Shown here one piece after another: positions 13,946 through 25,069 of a stretch of DNA of 64,000 bases. The translations under genes were made by a program, and so were the position numbers. Each line of letters opens with the position of its first letter. Positions within the stretch are counted from its first letter, which is position 1. The stretch is from assembly GCA_034620365.1 (NCBI GenBank), contig JAQGEQ010000071.1, positions 4,650,001-4,714,000 on the forward strand, written 5' to 3'. Source of the stretch: Pegea sp. RAD2-039 (taxonomy: Eukaryota > Chordata > Thaliacea > Salpida > Salpidae). The notes beneath the pieces were generated by a model. That model did no database searches. It was not told where the DNA came from and saw only the letters and a list, made by a program, of their open reading frames with translations.

Positions 13946-16407
13946 TCGTCTATTGTTGGGTTTTATGCAATCGATCATATTTCTTAACAAGGTTTTGCAC
14001 TTAGCCTTGTAGAAAAACCTTGTCTGTACCGGAACTCGTTTTTGACTTACTGCTGTATTTTCATGTGATTAAATTTCAAAGGCATTTCATTACTGAAACG
14101 CTCCCTTCAAATAAAACTTATTCAAAAGGATATGTTGAATTTTTTTTAACGGTTTTGAATTAAGGGCCTTGCGGTACAATTTTTTTAAAACGAATAGGAG
14201 GGTAAAATCTTATGAATACTAAAACTGCCTACAAAATCCAAATACTTTCTATAAGTCAAACAAACATGTTAATGTGTAGTTTTAATATTGTTATACTTAT
14301 CCCTCAACGTATAATATTTAGCAAAAAATGAATTTGGAGTTTAAATTTATAAAATTAATATTAGCATTTTCTTATTCCGACATTTTCAAAGTAAGTGGAA
14401 GAACTAAAAGAAGAACTAAGTGGAAGGAAATAATATTATTTGCGTCTAAATAAAAAACTTTTAATATTAAAGATTTTATTATACTGTCTTTTTCGATTAG
14501 TATGATTTTTTTCAAAGCTTTTTCATGAGAAGAATAAAGTTTAGTTTAATGTCTTTACATTACTATCAAAGTCAGTTCTTAGTAGCGCATAATTTAATGC
14601 TCTTTATCTTTGACAAGTAATGTTTGTGTATGAAAAGTGTATTTATATTTTTTGTTATTATCAAAGAAATTATTGGAAGCGCTAAATTTCCAAATTTGGT
14701 TAAGTGTTAATTTCTTTTGTGTATTGGATCCGAACACTTTTTTAACAAAATAAATTTGATATCATACTACTGTATCTACTTCAGTTTAATCTCATTAAAA
14801 TAATAGTTTACGTAATCTAAAATGTATAAAGAAGTGCTTCTTCTCACTAAGACTGTTATTTGAAATAAATTTTTTACGATATTTCGTTATATTTTAATTT
14901 CAACTTGGTGAACTGTTACATGTGACGGTAACACTTTTAGGTAACTAGATCTTTTAATTTGCAATATAAATAAAAAATCCTAATATAAGAAACAAACAAG
15001 TAAAAATAAAGTTTAAAATAATTTCCAATCGTTTTAAATAAACTAAAATAATACTTGAATAACAATTTAATAAAAAATTTCGTTCTGTACGCAGCCACTT
15101 TGTAATTACTCTGTTTGACCTTATAACTAAATATAAGGTATAGGTACTCAACTGCGTATTTGTATTTTCTACTTCAGTTAAACTTTTTGATTTTAGTTTT
15201 CTGCACTCAAACTTGTCATTTTATTAACTTAACTTGTAAAATGAAATATTTCAATTTTTTTTTTTTATATGTTTAAAATTTTTTAATCAATAAATTGTAG
15301 CAAAACTTGAATATAATATTTTATAAATCTTAGCATAATTATTTATGAATATAAAAGTAATCAGAACTTTTCATAATTTGTACATTGATGTTTTATGTAC
15401 TACTGTGATGTTTACACTGATATATTTAAGTTTATTTTTAAAAAATTTATCAATTGATAAAATGTTAGAAGTAAAATAAATCCTGTCAACTAAATAAATT
15501 TTCCTTTTTTTTCAATTGTTTAATATTCATTTGTTTAATTTTTGTATATTTTTATAATAGTGTTTTTGTTGGTAGTTTTTGTGTTGGGTTTTTTATTTTA
15601 TCTTTAATTGTACTATTGTAACAATTTATTATTATTCCGTATGTTTCTATTACATATAAATAATTTATTAAATTTTTATATAAATCATTGCTTTTTTCAA
15701 TATTTAATAAACAGAAAAAGTTATTAGTAATAAAACTTTAAAACATTTTTTATAGTTGTTATTGTATAACAATCTTAGTATATGATATAGGCATTAATAT
15801 AATTTTAGTTTTGCTTTATATTTTATCTATATTATTTATCTATTATTTATATCTTTTCTTGTAACTTATACTGCTATAAATATAATAAGCTTTCGATATT
15901 AATATGCAAATATTTTTTTCTTTAATTTGTTGTACAAAATAAAATTATTGATGACTAACTCTTTTTAGTATTATAGTTGCTATAGTAAAGCAACTTTTTT
16001 CATAACTTTTTAGTTATAAGTTAATATTGTTGGCATTATACTTTATTATTATATTATGTTTATTCTATAAATAATAAAGGCATATATAAAAGAATTATAA
16101 GAATTAATCTTTAAATCAAGTGTTATATATGGTTCAGCTGTAATATATTTAATAATTAATATAATATATTTCAATTTTGTTATCTCAATTTTTATAAATT
16201 TATTAGAACTTACTATAGTAGACTTTTCTTGTCATAACAGTTTTTCAACAAACATAAATTAAGTTGAATTATAATTTTTAGCTGTAGCTAAACTTCATTA
16301 GAATAGATTATTATAACAATTTTTAACATTTTATTTAACAAATATCAAATTTAATATATATTAATCATCTAACTATACCAAAGTTGGCTAAATCTATCAT
16401 TTTTCAG
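13946..16407. other. AT-rich intergenic region upstream of COXFA4
   Basis: No exon supported. A small inverted repeat, CAAGGTTTT/AAAACCTTG, lies at 13988-13996 and 14014-14022. From about 15.2 to 16.4 kb the sequence is extremely AT-rich. Confidence 0.4.
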
Positions 16408-16427
16408 GCTTATAACAGCTACCAAAA

Positions 16428-16886
16428 ATGTTCAGGCAATTTGTTCAACACTTTCAACGGAGTGTAAAGCATGAACCTCATGTAAGTTTGGTATTCATAT
16501 TTTTAATGACTTAAAAACATATATTTGCAGTTGTACTTCTTGGCTGGCTTGGTTGGAATTGCTCCAGTCTTGACTTGCTGTACCGTTGCATGGACATTCT
16601 TGCAATAAGAATGATGTTAAGTTAGTTTCAGATAATTTCTGGTTGCTTGATTTTTTATCCTTCTTTCACTCAGACTGATCCGTTTCGGTAAAAATGATCC
16701 ATGGAGTAATGTTTCTGAAGCTGTTCCTAAACAAACGGTAAATTAATCTTACTTCAACTTGATATTAATCAAACCGTTTCACAGTTTTACACTCACGCTA
16801 GTAGACGCCCTCTTCATGTTGGTGATCCAGTTATCGCTGCTCTTCAGCGCGAAATCTATGATTATGATGACTTTGAAAGATATTAA
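16428..16886 (+). CDS. COXFA4: NDUFA4/COXFA4-like cytochrome oxidase-associated subunit, 96 aa, 4 exons
   Basis: Small single-pass mitochondrial inner-membrane protein. NDUFA4 is now assigned to cytochrome c oxidase. Exons: 16428-16481, 16531-16601, 16674-16737, 16785-16886; total 291 nt in frame. Visible: an Arg-rich start (MFRQFVQHFQ), KHEPHLYFLAGLVGIAPV followed by a hydrophobic helix, and KNDPWSNV matching the family NNPEPWNKL, then QTFYTHAS matching YKFYSVN. The C-terminus is extended (LQREIYDYDDFERY), so the protein is longer than the usual 80-odd residues. Exon 2 runs into a TAA if read through. The only donor that gives the right phase is TT|GCAATA at 16602, so intron 2 is probably GC-AG. 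Acceptor TTTTCAG ends at 16407, 20 bases before the ATG. Family assignment is good but the protein is diverged. Confidence 0.75.
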
Positions 16887-17298
16887 TAATTTAAATTCGG
16901 TATTCTAATATCATATTTTGAAAGTAATTTCTTTTTCTATTCCCGAATGTTAAATAAAGAAATATTGAAATAATATCAATTTGATTATTCACAAAAGACT
17001 TAATAAAAGATATCAATAAATAAAATAGTTTTTATCATTTTATAATTTATAAAGAAGTAAAATATAAAAGTATTTTCAGATACTAATGCTTGAGTAAGAA
17101 CTAGTAATGACTTTATTAACTATCTTTTTTACACAAATGTTTTTTTTTATGAAAAATTATCCATTTAATAAAACTTCAAGACAACTCTCAATTTCAGAAG
17201 ATTTTCTTTCAGAAGTTTTTGCTTGTTATAACTTAAAGTATTCGATTAGCTTAAATACTTCTATAAAAGTGAAATAATCGTGTTTTTTATATGGGATT
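16887..17298. other. 3' flank of COXFA4
   Basis: Probable 3' UTR, with AATAAA near 16954, then AT-rich DNA. No exon supported. Confidence 0.4.
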
Positions 17299-17650
17299 CT
17301 AACTTGTTGTTGACTTTTTACTCTTAGTGGTTGATTTTAGAGTAAGCTGGTTTGAGGTTAGTTCTAAATCAGATATACTTTTCACTAAGCAAGTTAGTGT
17401 ATGGTTTGTTATCGATTTATTCTGTAACTTTTCTCTATCAATAGATAAATGGTTTATTAAACATTCAATTACATTTTCATTCAAGATATTTTTTTTGTTA
17501 CAATAAACAAGAAGAAGGGTGCCTGAAAAGAGTTGACACAAATTCTCGCAAATAATAAGATATATTAGATATTATTATATATAATAAGGATACAAATATA
17601 TAAAGAAAAAGATGTAATACCTGGCAGTTCAGTATACTCGTAGCATGCAT
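17299..17650 (-). CDS. Candidate two-exon small gene, partial at its 5' end, unrecognised
   Basis: Not recognised. Exon B (17522-17299) encodes 73 residues ending in a Lys/Ser/Thr-rich tail and TAG. It is preceded by a good acceptor (CTCTTTTCAG). Exon A (17650-17621) ends in a good donor (CTGCCAG|GTATTAC). Joining them in the matching phase gives one open frame with GCATGC...GAACTGCCAG feeding into CACCCTTCTTC. Residues include CYEYTELPG and CNKKNILNENVIECL. An in-frame TAA lies just upstream of exon A, so a further 5' exon ending in phase 1 would be needed, and I could not find it. It could be a real small gene, a decayed one, or chance. Confidence 0.3.
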
Positions 17651-18689
17651 CTTATGTGCCATACAGCATTTTGTAGTACAATTTATTAAGATTATAACGT
17701 TATTTATAAGTAAATTTAGGAAATATTCAATCGTCTAAATTATCACTTTATTTGATCAAATGCTTGAAATGTCTTTTAAAATATTAACCATAAATATTTT
17801 TCAAATTAAATTAGAAAAGATGAGCAGAGAGAAAAATTAAAAGAGAAAATTTATGTTTAGCTTTTTTGGATAAGTATAAATACTACTCTTCTGGGTGTCT
17901 TAGAAAAAGCCAAATTTTAAGCATCATTAAAAACCAAAAGCAAGAGATGCCTATAAGGCAAGTATTCAATAAGAAGTTTTACAGGTAAAAAGCTAGATCA
18001 ACAGCTAACTTTTTGTTAAATGCTTTGCTCCACTCAGAATTAGTAGTTTGTAAATCAAAGATAGGCGAGATATTGTTTAAAGATTTTTTAAGCCTAGTAA
18101 AACTAACCTAATGAACTTGTTTTGTCTTATTTTCATTTTAAAGTATTTTATTGTACATTTATTTACGTTAAGTTATGAGATGCTGGACATTTTCTTTTAT
18201 TTCTCTGCAACAAGATTATGTTTGCTTAAAGAGCTATAGGATTCAATATCTGCAACCTAGATAACATCAACTAGATAAATAATCTTTATTTCTGTGAGAT
18301 GGTTATGTAGGCTAATGAGAATATAACCCATTTTTGTTATTTCATAAGTAGTTTCTTCAACAAATATTGATAACTTTTTTTAATACTGATTTCAAATGAA
18401 TGAATTGTCTACTCGTTTTTTGCATCTCTATTAAACATCAAAATTGATTGCATACATTCCTTTTATGTATTAAGATGATTCATTATTTATCTATTTACTT
18501 TATCTATCACAATAAAGGCGAATGATTTGAAAAATAAGTGCATGATTACAACTAAAAGAATTAAAAAATTATTTTTAAAGATCATATCTTTATGTAATGA
18601 TAACAAATCTTTAATAGAAGTGATCCAAAATCTTTGCAAAATCATTCAACTTTGTCTACATTATAAAAAAGACTTCTAATTCTAAGGAT
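17651..18689. other. AT-rich intergenic DNA
   Basis: No exon, RNA gene or clear repeat seen. Confidence 0.35.
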
Positions 18690-19386
18690 TCATACTTCTT
18701 TATCAATCTCTTCAAATTGTTTAATTTTGGAATGGATTCCATATCAAGTAAGTGATATCAAAAAAATTGAATCTGTTCAGGCCACATTTATGAGATTAGT
18801 ATATAGGAAACGTAATATTAAATATGATAGTTATACATATCGTCTCAGCCTCTTCAATTTAGATACTTTGGAAATTCGAAAGATTAAATACGACTTAATT
18901 CTTATTTTTAAGATTATCCACAATTTAATTGACCTTTAATTCGATACTTTCTTTTCCATTAGTCCTTCCCTCAAGTTTTATCAACTCAGACGACACACAT
19001 ATTACATCTTAATAAGCCCATATCACCTGGTATGTTAATTAGAGCAATTTTTTTCTCATACCGCACAATTAGTACTTGGTTATTACAATACAATTGTTAT
19101 GTCGGAATCACGTGTGCTTTTCAAGCAGAAGTTAAAACATTTTTTACTATTGTCAACATTTTCATTTATAAACTGTGATTCTTTTTTACTTTTTATATAT
19201 TTAACATTTTATGAATTAATTCACTGTTGTATTGTATGTGGACTGATAAAGTGCCATGTGTTACATCTTTTTATTTCTACATTTTCAACTTAATTATATA
19301 TAATAGGTATTATTTGTGAGAATGTGTGTTAGTGAGAGGTGTTCTCTTCAGGCATCCTCCTTCGCATTTATTGTAATAAATAAATT
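18690..19386 (+). mobile_element. Decayed non-LTR retrotransposon, 3' end (CR1/L2/jockey-like)
   Basis: The frame 18727-18939 reads as the end of a non-LTR reverse transcriptase ORF: a degraded W-x-P-Y, DIKKIESVQATFMRLVYRK, then YRLSLFNLDTLEIRKIKYDL and ILIFKIIHNL. This matches the family pattern of thumb and C-terminal region. After a stop, two shifted frames continue the typical ending (about 18940-19150, FKQKLKHFL). The element ends in a 70-base tail (19317-19386) finishing in AATAAATAAATTA. The same tail is found at 57936-58005. Stops and frameshifts show it is dead, and its 5' part is missing. Confidence 0.75.
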
Positions 19387-22116
19387 ATATTGTAAAACGT
19401 AGCAACGATGACTAACGATAAACAACTTAACTTATAGTTTACAGAATGAACTAGTAGTTTGCAAGGCATCCTACAAAAGTTGAAAACACATTTACGTATG
19501 ATGTAAAATACTATTATGATATACAATTCAAATACACCACACTTTACAAGCTTTGAACAGAATTTCTTTAAAAACACTCATTAAAAATGATCTATCTATT
19601 TAAAGGAATCTTAATTTTAGTCATCTCAATCGCTAAAATTCATAAATGGCAAAAAATATTTTTTTAAGAAAAACGTTTATTGCAAATATTTATTTTTATT
19701 CTAACTTTATCTTCAAATATAGTAATTTCCATTTTAAAATTATGACGCAAGTTATTATTTCCTGTTTGACTGTTTGGGTTGTCAATACTTTTTAAAAGCA
19801 TAATATTACCGCAAAGAGCTTGACTCAAATTTTTAATTAAGTGTTTTGTTGTTTATGAATAAACTTACTTGCTAGACACTGTCTAATAAATTTCGCAATA
19901 CCCAAAAATGCGGAACTAACTAGTATAGAGAAATATTTGGCGGATGACATCATGAGAAATGATTTTTTACGCAACAATATTTCTTGTTTTATATCAACTC
20001 TTAGATAAGCTTTGAACTACTTTATTTTTTATCAAAACTTAGTATTTTGAGTGTTTGAAAATATTTTACATGTCAATAAAATAGAAGTTTAGTGAACTTT
20101 TAAATTTACTTGGAAAAATTCTGTCACATTTGTAGCTTATAAAAGCTGAGTTTTACGTAATGTTGTTATTGCTCACGTCATTTGTCCAATAGTGACGTCT
20201 CTTGTGCTAAATTTCAAGCATTAAGAAGTTCTAAAAACAAATAACAATATTTGCTACTTCACTTTATTATTAGCCAAGAAAATTAAACTATAAATGAGTA
20301 ATAGTTTTCAATTTCAACATATTTCATTTAGAACATGGAGATAACCATCTAATTGATGTAAACTTTTTATTGAATAATATTTCTCTGCTCAACAGTTGAT
20401 ATATTCAATAAAAAAGTTTTTTAAAAACCTATGCGGTATATAATTCAAACTCTTTTTTTGATTTACTCCTTGTAGACAACTTGACCTTTTAAGTTCTTAG
20501 CTTTGCAGACTGCAAAGAGTATGAAACGTGACCTACTGTAAACTAAAAGAACCTTATTGGATGGTAAAATTAGTTTCACAATTTTCAAGACTTTGCAATA
20601 AATAATTCATACTTAACTTAAAACTAATTTTAGAGCAAACATTTATTTTGCAGATCTAATGCTGTATCATTTTTAAAAAGAAAGTGATTATTACAAAAAA
20701 ATTATTGTTGATTTTCACCAACAATCGTCTACGAATACTTTAAATAGGATTTTATATAAGAAAATTATAAATTTAAAAATATTATTTCAGAGTACATTTT
20801 TGGCAACGATTTTTCTAAATAGTCAAAAAGACAATTTAGAAGTTTTTCAAATTTTATAAGACTTTGATATCTTTAAATTATTTGCATGATTCTACAAAAT
20901 ACACTTATTTAATGAAATTATATTTTGTCATATTCTTAACTAAAGAAATAATTTCTAAATTCACATTATAACTTTTGTGGTTGGAACCTTATTTTTGTAT
21001 AAAACCAAAAACATCACATTTGTCTTACACAATCGTTTTCTAAATATATTTTCCACTAACAAAGTAATTAATATTAAAAGAATTGCTTGAATGAAAGAGG
21101 AACTTGTTTCTAGGGAACTATAAAATATAAACTGGCAACTTAAACAAAAATTAAGATTTTCAAAAGTAATTATTTGTGAAAATACTCCAACGATATTTTC
21201 AAACTTTATCTGAATTATTTGGAAAAATGTAATTTGTAATATTTCATTCATAATTATTGTTATAAAATAATTTTAAATGAATAAAGTCAGTTGAAAATAT
21301 CAACAAATTTATTTACATTGGTTAAAACTTATTTGAGTATAAGCAGGTATTGATTTGCATGAGTTATTTAGTGAAGTAAGAACCAGCTTTAAATATTTGA
21401 AATTCTAAAATTGCAGCAATTACTGCGTTTAATTATATATATAAATAAACAAATTTAATTTTCATTCTAGAATTATTGGATATCACTTTGCTTCTAATGC
21501 TCTTTTGGTCTTACCAATTCAATTTAAGATTTCAGTGGACATTTTTGCAAAAATAATTGTAAAAAATCATAAATTAAATAGATACATCTGAGTTTTAGAT
21601 AAATTAAAAGATCAAAATGACGACAACTTTTACAATTTAATCTTCTATTTTTGAACAAGAGTACGCCACAATATGGTTTTTCAAACAAAACATAAAACTC
21701 AGTTCAAGTTAGAGAAATTTGGTTACATCTGCTATTTCAGTAAGCCATCATTTATTGCTTGAAATTACTGTAAATTGATTGTCGACTAACATTTTGATAG
21801 AATGAATATTTAATAGATCAAGTGAAAATATTTTAGATAAAAGAAAAGAAAGATTTATCAAAATCCGAAAATATTCACTAAAAAAGTTCATATCTTCGTG
21901 ATACAGATTGTAAGAGAAAGTAAAAAAAGGCAGTTGTAAGTACACCAGCTTTAAATAAATAACAATTCAATTTGTTAATTATAGATGTTCCAATTATTTT
22001 GATTAAATGCTCTACTAGATAAAGTGACGTGTTCAAAACTGAAAATTGAAAACAAGTGGAAATTATGCTTATAGGTTTAGGTTTCATTTTGTAAATAAGA
22101 AATGAAACAAGAACAG
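19387..22116. other. Intergenic region with a small cluster of regulatory-like motifs
   Basis: No coding exon supported. At 19936-19952 a TTTGGCGG (E2F-like) lies next to TGACATCA. At 20174-20199 CACGTCA, CCAAT and TGACGTC follow each other within 26 bases. The rest is AT-rich. The open frames at 20961-21251 and 21748-22087 have only AT-driven composition. Confidence 0.35.
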
Positions 22117-22428
22117 TTATCGTCGGTTCATTGCATCTCGTCTTCGTTTAGTGTCTTCAGATTGAGTATAAAGGTAAGTACCAGCTATCGCGGCAATAGC
22201 GACCGCTTGGGCAGTTACACGATTTCGCATTCCTTTATTCAACTCTAAGCCTGATGATTTACTGCTAAACATACGACCGAGCATTACACAAGTAATTCCA
22301 ACGGCACCAACGACAAATGGGTTTTTTCCAATTCCTTCCACTATTGAGCCACCAAAAATACTTTGTGTGGGGATGGCCTGATCATCGCTGGTATCTGCTG
22401 CTTGTTTGTTCTCTTGATCTTTCGCCAT
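22117..22428 (-). CDS. HIGD2A: HIG1-domain mitochondrial protein, 103 aa, intronless
   Basis: HIG1-domain proteins are small inner-mitochondrial-membrane proteins that support assembly of cytochrome oxidase and respiratory supercomplexes. Visible: a polar N-terminus (1-30), then NPFVVGAVGITCVMLGRMF (first membrane helix, about 36-54), a loop with the family signature GMRNRVTAQAVAI (about 66-78), a second helix to about 86, and a basic C-terminus (KRRRDAMNRR). The RxRVxAQ motif is typical of HIG1. Choosing HIGD2A over HIGD1 rests on the long N-terminus and is not certain. An acceptor (TTATTTCAG) lies about 40 bases upstream of the ATG. A paralogue on the same strand lies 1.6 kb upstream. Confidence 0.82.
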   Translation of the reverse strand: MAKDQENKQAADTSDDQAIPTQSIFGGSIVEGIGKNPFVVGAVGITCVMLGRMFSSKSSGLELNKGMRNRVTAQAVAIAAIAGTYLYTQSEDTKRRRDAMNRR

Positions 22429-24005
22429 ATTAGATTAAATGCAAAAGTTTTTAGTTAGAAATAAGTTTCTGAAATAACAAACGTTATTACGACATGTATA
22501 ATCAAATATTGACAAACCGTTAAACACACAATAACTTCACTACGTTCAGCAAAACGTCATTTTCAATAATAAAAATTATAAGCTAATATTCTGAACTGCC
22601 AAGCAATCTGTTGAAGGCTATGTAGCATATAGAACAAATCAAGCAAATAAAACCGGTTAAAACCGCTTGCAAGAACTTTACCAGATCGCTATACACGTTT
22701 TTATGACTAAACGAAGAAAATTGTAAGCATCAACAATTATATAAAAGTTGGTTCCTCTTTTATTGCGAAATTTCAACCTTGAGTTTCTGAACAATGTCAA
22801 ATGACTTTCTTTTAACTTTTATCTCAAGTTTAATTTCGAAATTTTGTTTAAATTGATTTTCGAGTTAGCTTACAGATTCTTTTAAGTTTAACTTGTCAAA
22901 TTGCCAACATTAATTAAAAAAATATAGATTAAGAGTTACATAAAATAAAGTTTCTTGTCAGCTTTAATTATATCCATCAAATATAATTCTTATTATTGAT
23001 TTTATTATATTTTTATAACCGTTGCTGGTTTATCAAAATTTCCAGTATAAAATAATTAGATTTTAAATAAAAAACTTACAAAAAAGCACTTTATACCTTA
23101 ACGATTTTATTTATAAAAGGCTGAAAAACTTAAAGAGAATAGATTCACAATTTAAGTGATTTTTTATTCAATGTACTTAAATTTAGTATAATTTCTACTT
23201 CCTGTTCTAATATATCTAGTTTTAATCACCAACCATTCTTTAAAAAACTATTCATTCATTAAACTATTTCAAAACAGGTAGTAAGTAGATAAAGTTACAA
23301 TAATAAAAAACAAAAAGTTTGATTATTGTAACGCTAAGTACATTAAACTAAATTAGATAAGGTTATAACTGCCATTGATAATGTTTACTTTCTACTTATT
23401 ACTACTTGATAATGATTTTTTTAAGTAAACAATAAGTATACTTACCTTTCTTTTAAACTTTAAAACAAAATCAGGTGCCAATAGAAAATTAAATTCAGCA
23501 CTATTGAAGATTAAATCAAAATATTAACTCTAAAATTCTTTAAAAGTAACAATTATATATTCACTGTAAGTAGAAAGCTGTGAAAGATATAATGTTAAAT
23601 AATTCATATAAACTATTCAGTGAAAATGAATAAATCAAACTTCAAAATAAAATTATAAAGTAAGCTTTAACTCCTATTAAAGAAAAAGAATTTGGTTTTA
23701 AACTGAACAAATTGAATTATAAGAGAGAAGTTATAGAGAAAAAAGCACCTTTAGTTTTCTCACTTATAGAGAAATGATATATTCATTAATATAGTTTGTA
23801 GAATAAACAGTTTTAATAATAAATTTAATATTTAAAAAGAGAAAGTAAAGTATATAAAGAAAATTATTTCAGTAAAAAGTTTAAATTTAAATAAAAATAT
23901 TTATATATGAACTATTTCAATTTTCACTTTTTATATCTAACCATGTCAAACATAAACATAAAAATGTAGCTATTATAAATAAAATATAAATAAAGTCTGA
24001 GTTTA
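22429..24005. other. Spacer between the two HIG1 genes
   Basis: The right part is the 3' flank of the upstream HIG1 gene. The left part (22.43-22.9 kb) is somewhat GC-richer and probably holds the HIGD2A promoter. No exon supported. Confidence 0.4.
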
Positions 24006-24416
24006 TTATCTAGGTCTTTTTTTATCACCCTCAGTATATAACTTGTACTGATAAGCAAATGCTATAGCAATAATAGTGAAAGCTTGGGCTTTAACACGGT
24101 TTCTCAAGTTCCGATTAAAAGAAGAAGCATTTTTATTTGTCATTACAGCTCTTGTAAAGAAAAAACAAGTAACACCAACACCCAGAATTGGTATAGGATG
24201 CTCTTTAAATTTTTTCCACATAAACCCAGCAGTGTTTTGATTTGAATAATCTTCGTCTTCATGCTGCATAAACTCGGGCAACTGCTCAAGGATTTCAAGT
24301 TTGCTCATTTTCTTTGGTGATTCAGTTGTATCATTTTGAATTTTTTTAGCTAAATTATCAGGTAGTTGGGCAAGAATGTCATCTTTTATAATATCCTCTT
24401 TTTTGTCATCACACAT
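24006..24416 (-). CDS. Second HIG1-domain protein, diverged paralogue, 136 aa, intronless
   Basis: Same fold as the neighbour: KEHPIPILGVGVTCFFFTRA (first helix, about 71-90), then NRNLRNRVKAQAFTIIAIAF (signature plus second helix). I start it at ATG 24416-24414. The frame is open three codons further upstream but has no ATG there. The N-terminal half is longer than usual and carries two copies of an ILxQLP motif (ILAQLPDNL at about 14-22 and ILEQLPEFM at about 42-50). An acceptor (AAGATTTAG) lies 25 bases upstream of the ATG. Codon use is more AT-rich than in its neighbour. Likely an older tandem duplicate. A mitochondrial role is inferred from the domain alone. Confidence 0.78.
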   Translation of the reverse strand: MCDDKKEDIIKDDILAQLPDNLAKKIQNDTTESPKKMSKLEILEQLPEFMQHEDEDYSNQNTAGFMWKKFKEHPIPILGVGVTCFFFTRAVMTNKNASSFNRNLRNRVKAQAFTIIAIAFAYQYKLYTEGDKKRPR

Positions 24417-25015
24417 ATTGAACAAGTTTGTTAATCACCGACTAAATCTTTAAAAAATCAAGTTAACTTAAAAGTGATGAAAAAAATCCAACTAAATCTT
24501 AAAATGAGAAATAAATAATTTCTTCATTAATAAACAGTAAAATATTAATGTACTAATTATATATAAAATAGTTTAATCCGATTATATATAAAAACTTGAT
24601 CTTTTATGTTAATTTTTTCTAACAACATCATATGATTATCAGATGAATGAATCAAATATAAGAATATCAATCTAATACTAAAGGTCATATTAAAGTTGCA
24701 GAAACAAATCAGAATAATTAATCTTTGAAAATAAGCTTTTTGAGAGTATTTTATCAACTATAAGCTTAGTTACATCCAAATAAGTGTTATCAAATAGTTA
24801 AATAAACTTTTTAAAAAGTTTACAAACCCACAAAAATAATTAAAATCCTCGTGAAAAACAATTCTACAAACTAAATTATTTTTTGATTTTCACAAGTATT
24901 ATAAAATATTTTGGATAAAAAGATTAAAATTAAACTTTAAATATCAGATAAATCGTCTATAACAAAATCACTATCAAAGATAATAAAGTTAAAAAAAATT
25001 AAATAACTTAACCAT

Positions 25016-25069
25016 ACATTTAAATATCTACATACATTTAAATATCTACATACATTTAAATATCTACAT
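25016..25069 (+). repeat. Three perfect copies of an 18-base repeat
   Basis: The unit ACATTTAAATATCTACAT occurs three times in tandem without a mismatch at 25016-25033, 25034-25051 and 25052-25069. Confidence 0.9.

Noticed and set aside
13988-14022. 9-base inverted repeat after the 13.4 kb gene
   Set aside because: Short arms with a long loop occur often by chance in this composition; no further structure around it.
20961-21251. 96-codon minus-strand frame
   Set aside because: Same reason: AT-driven hydrophobic peptide without gene signals.
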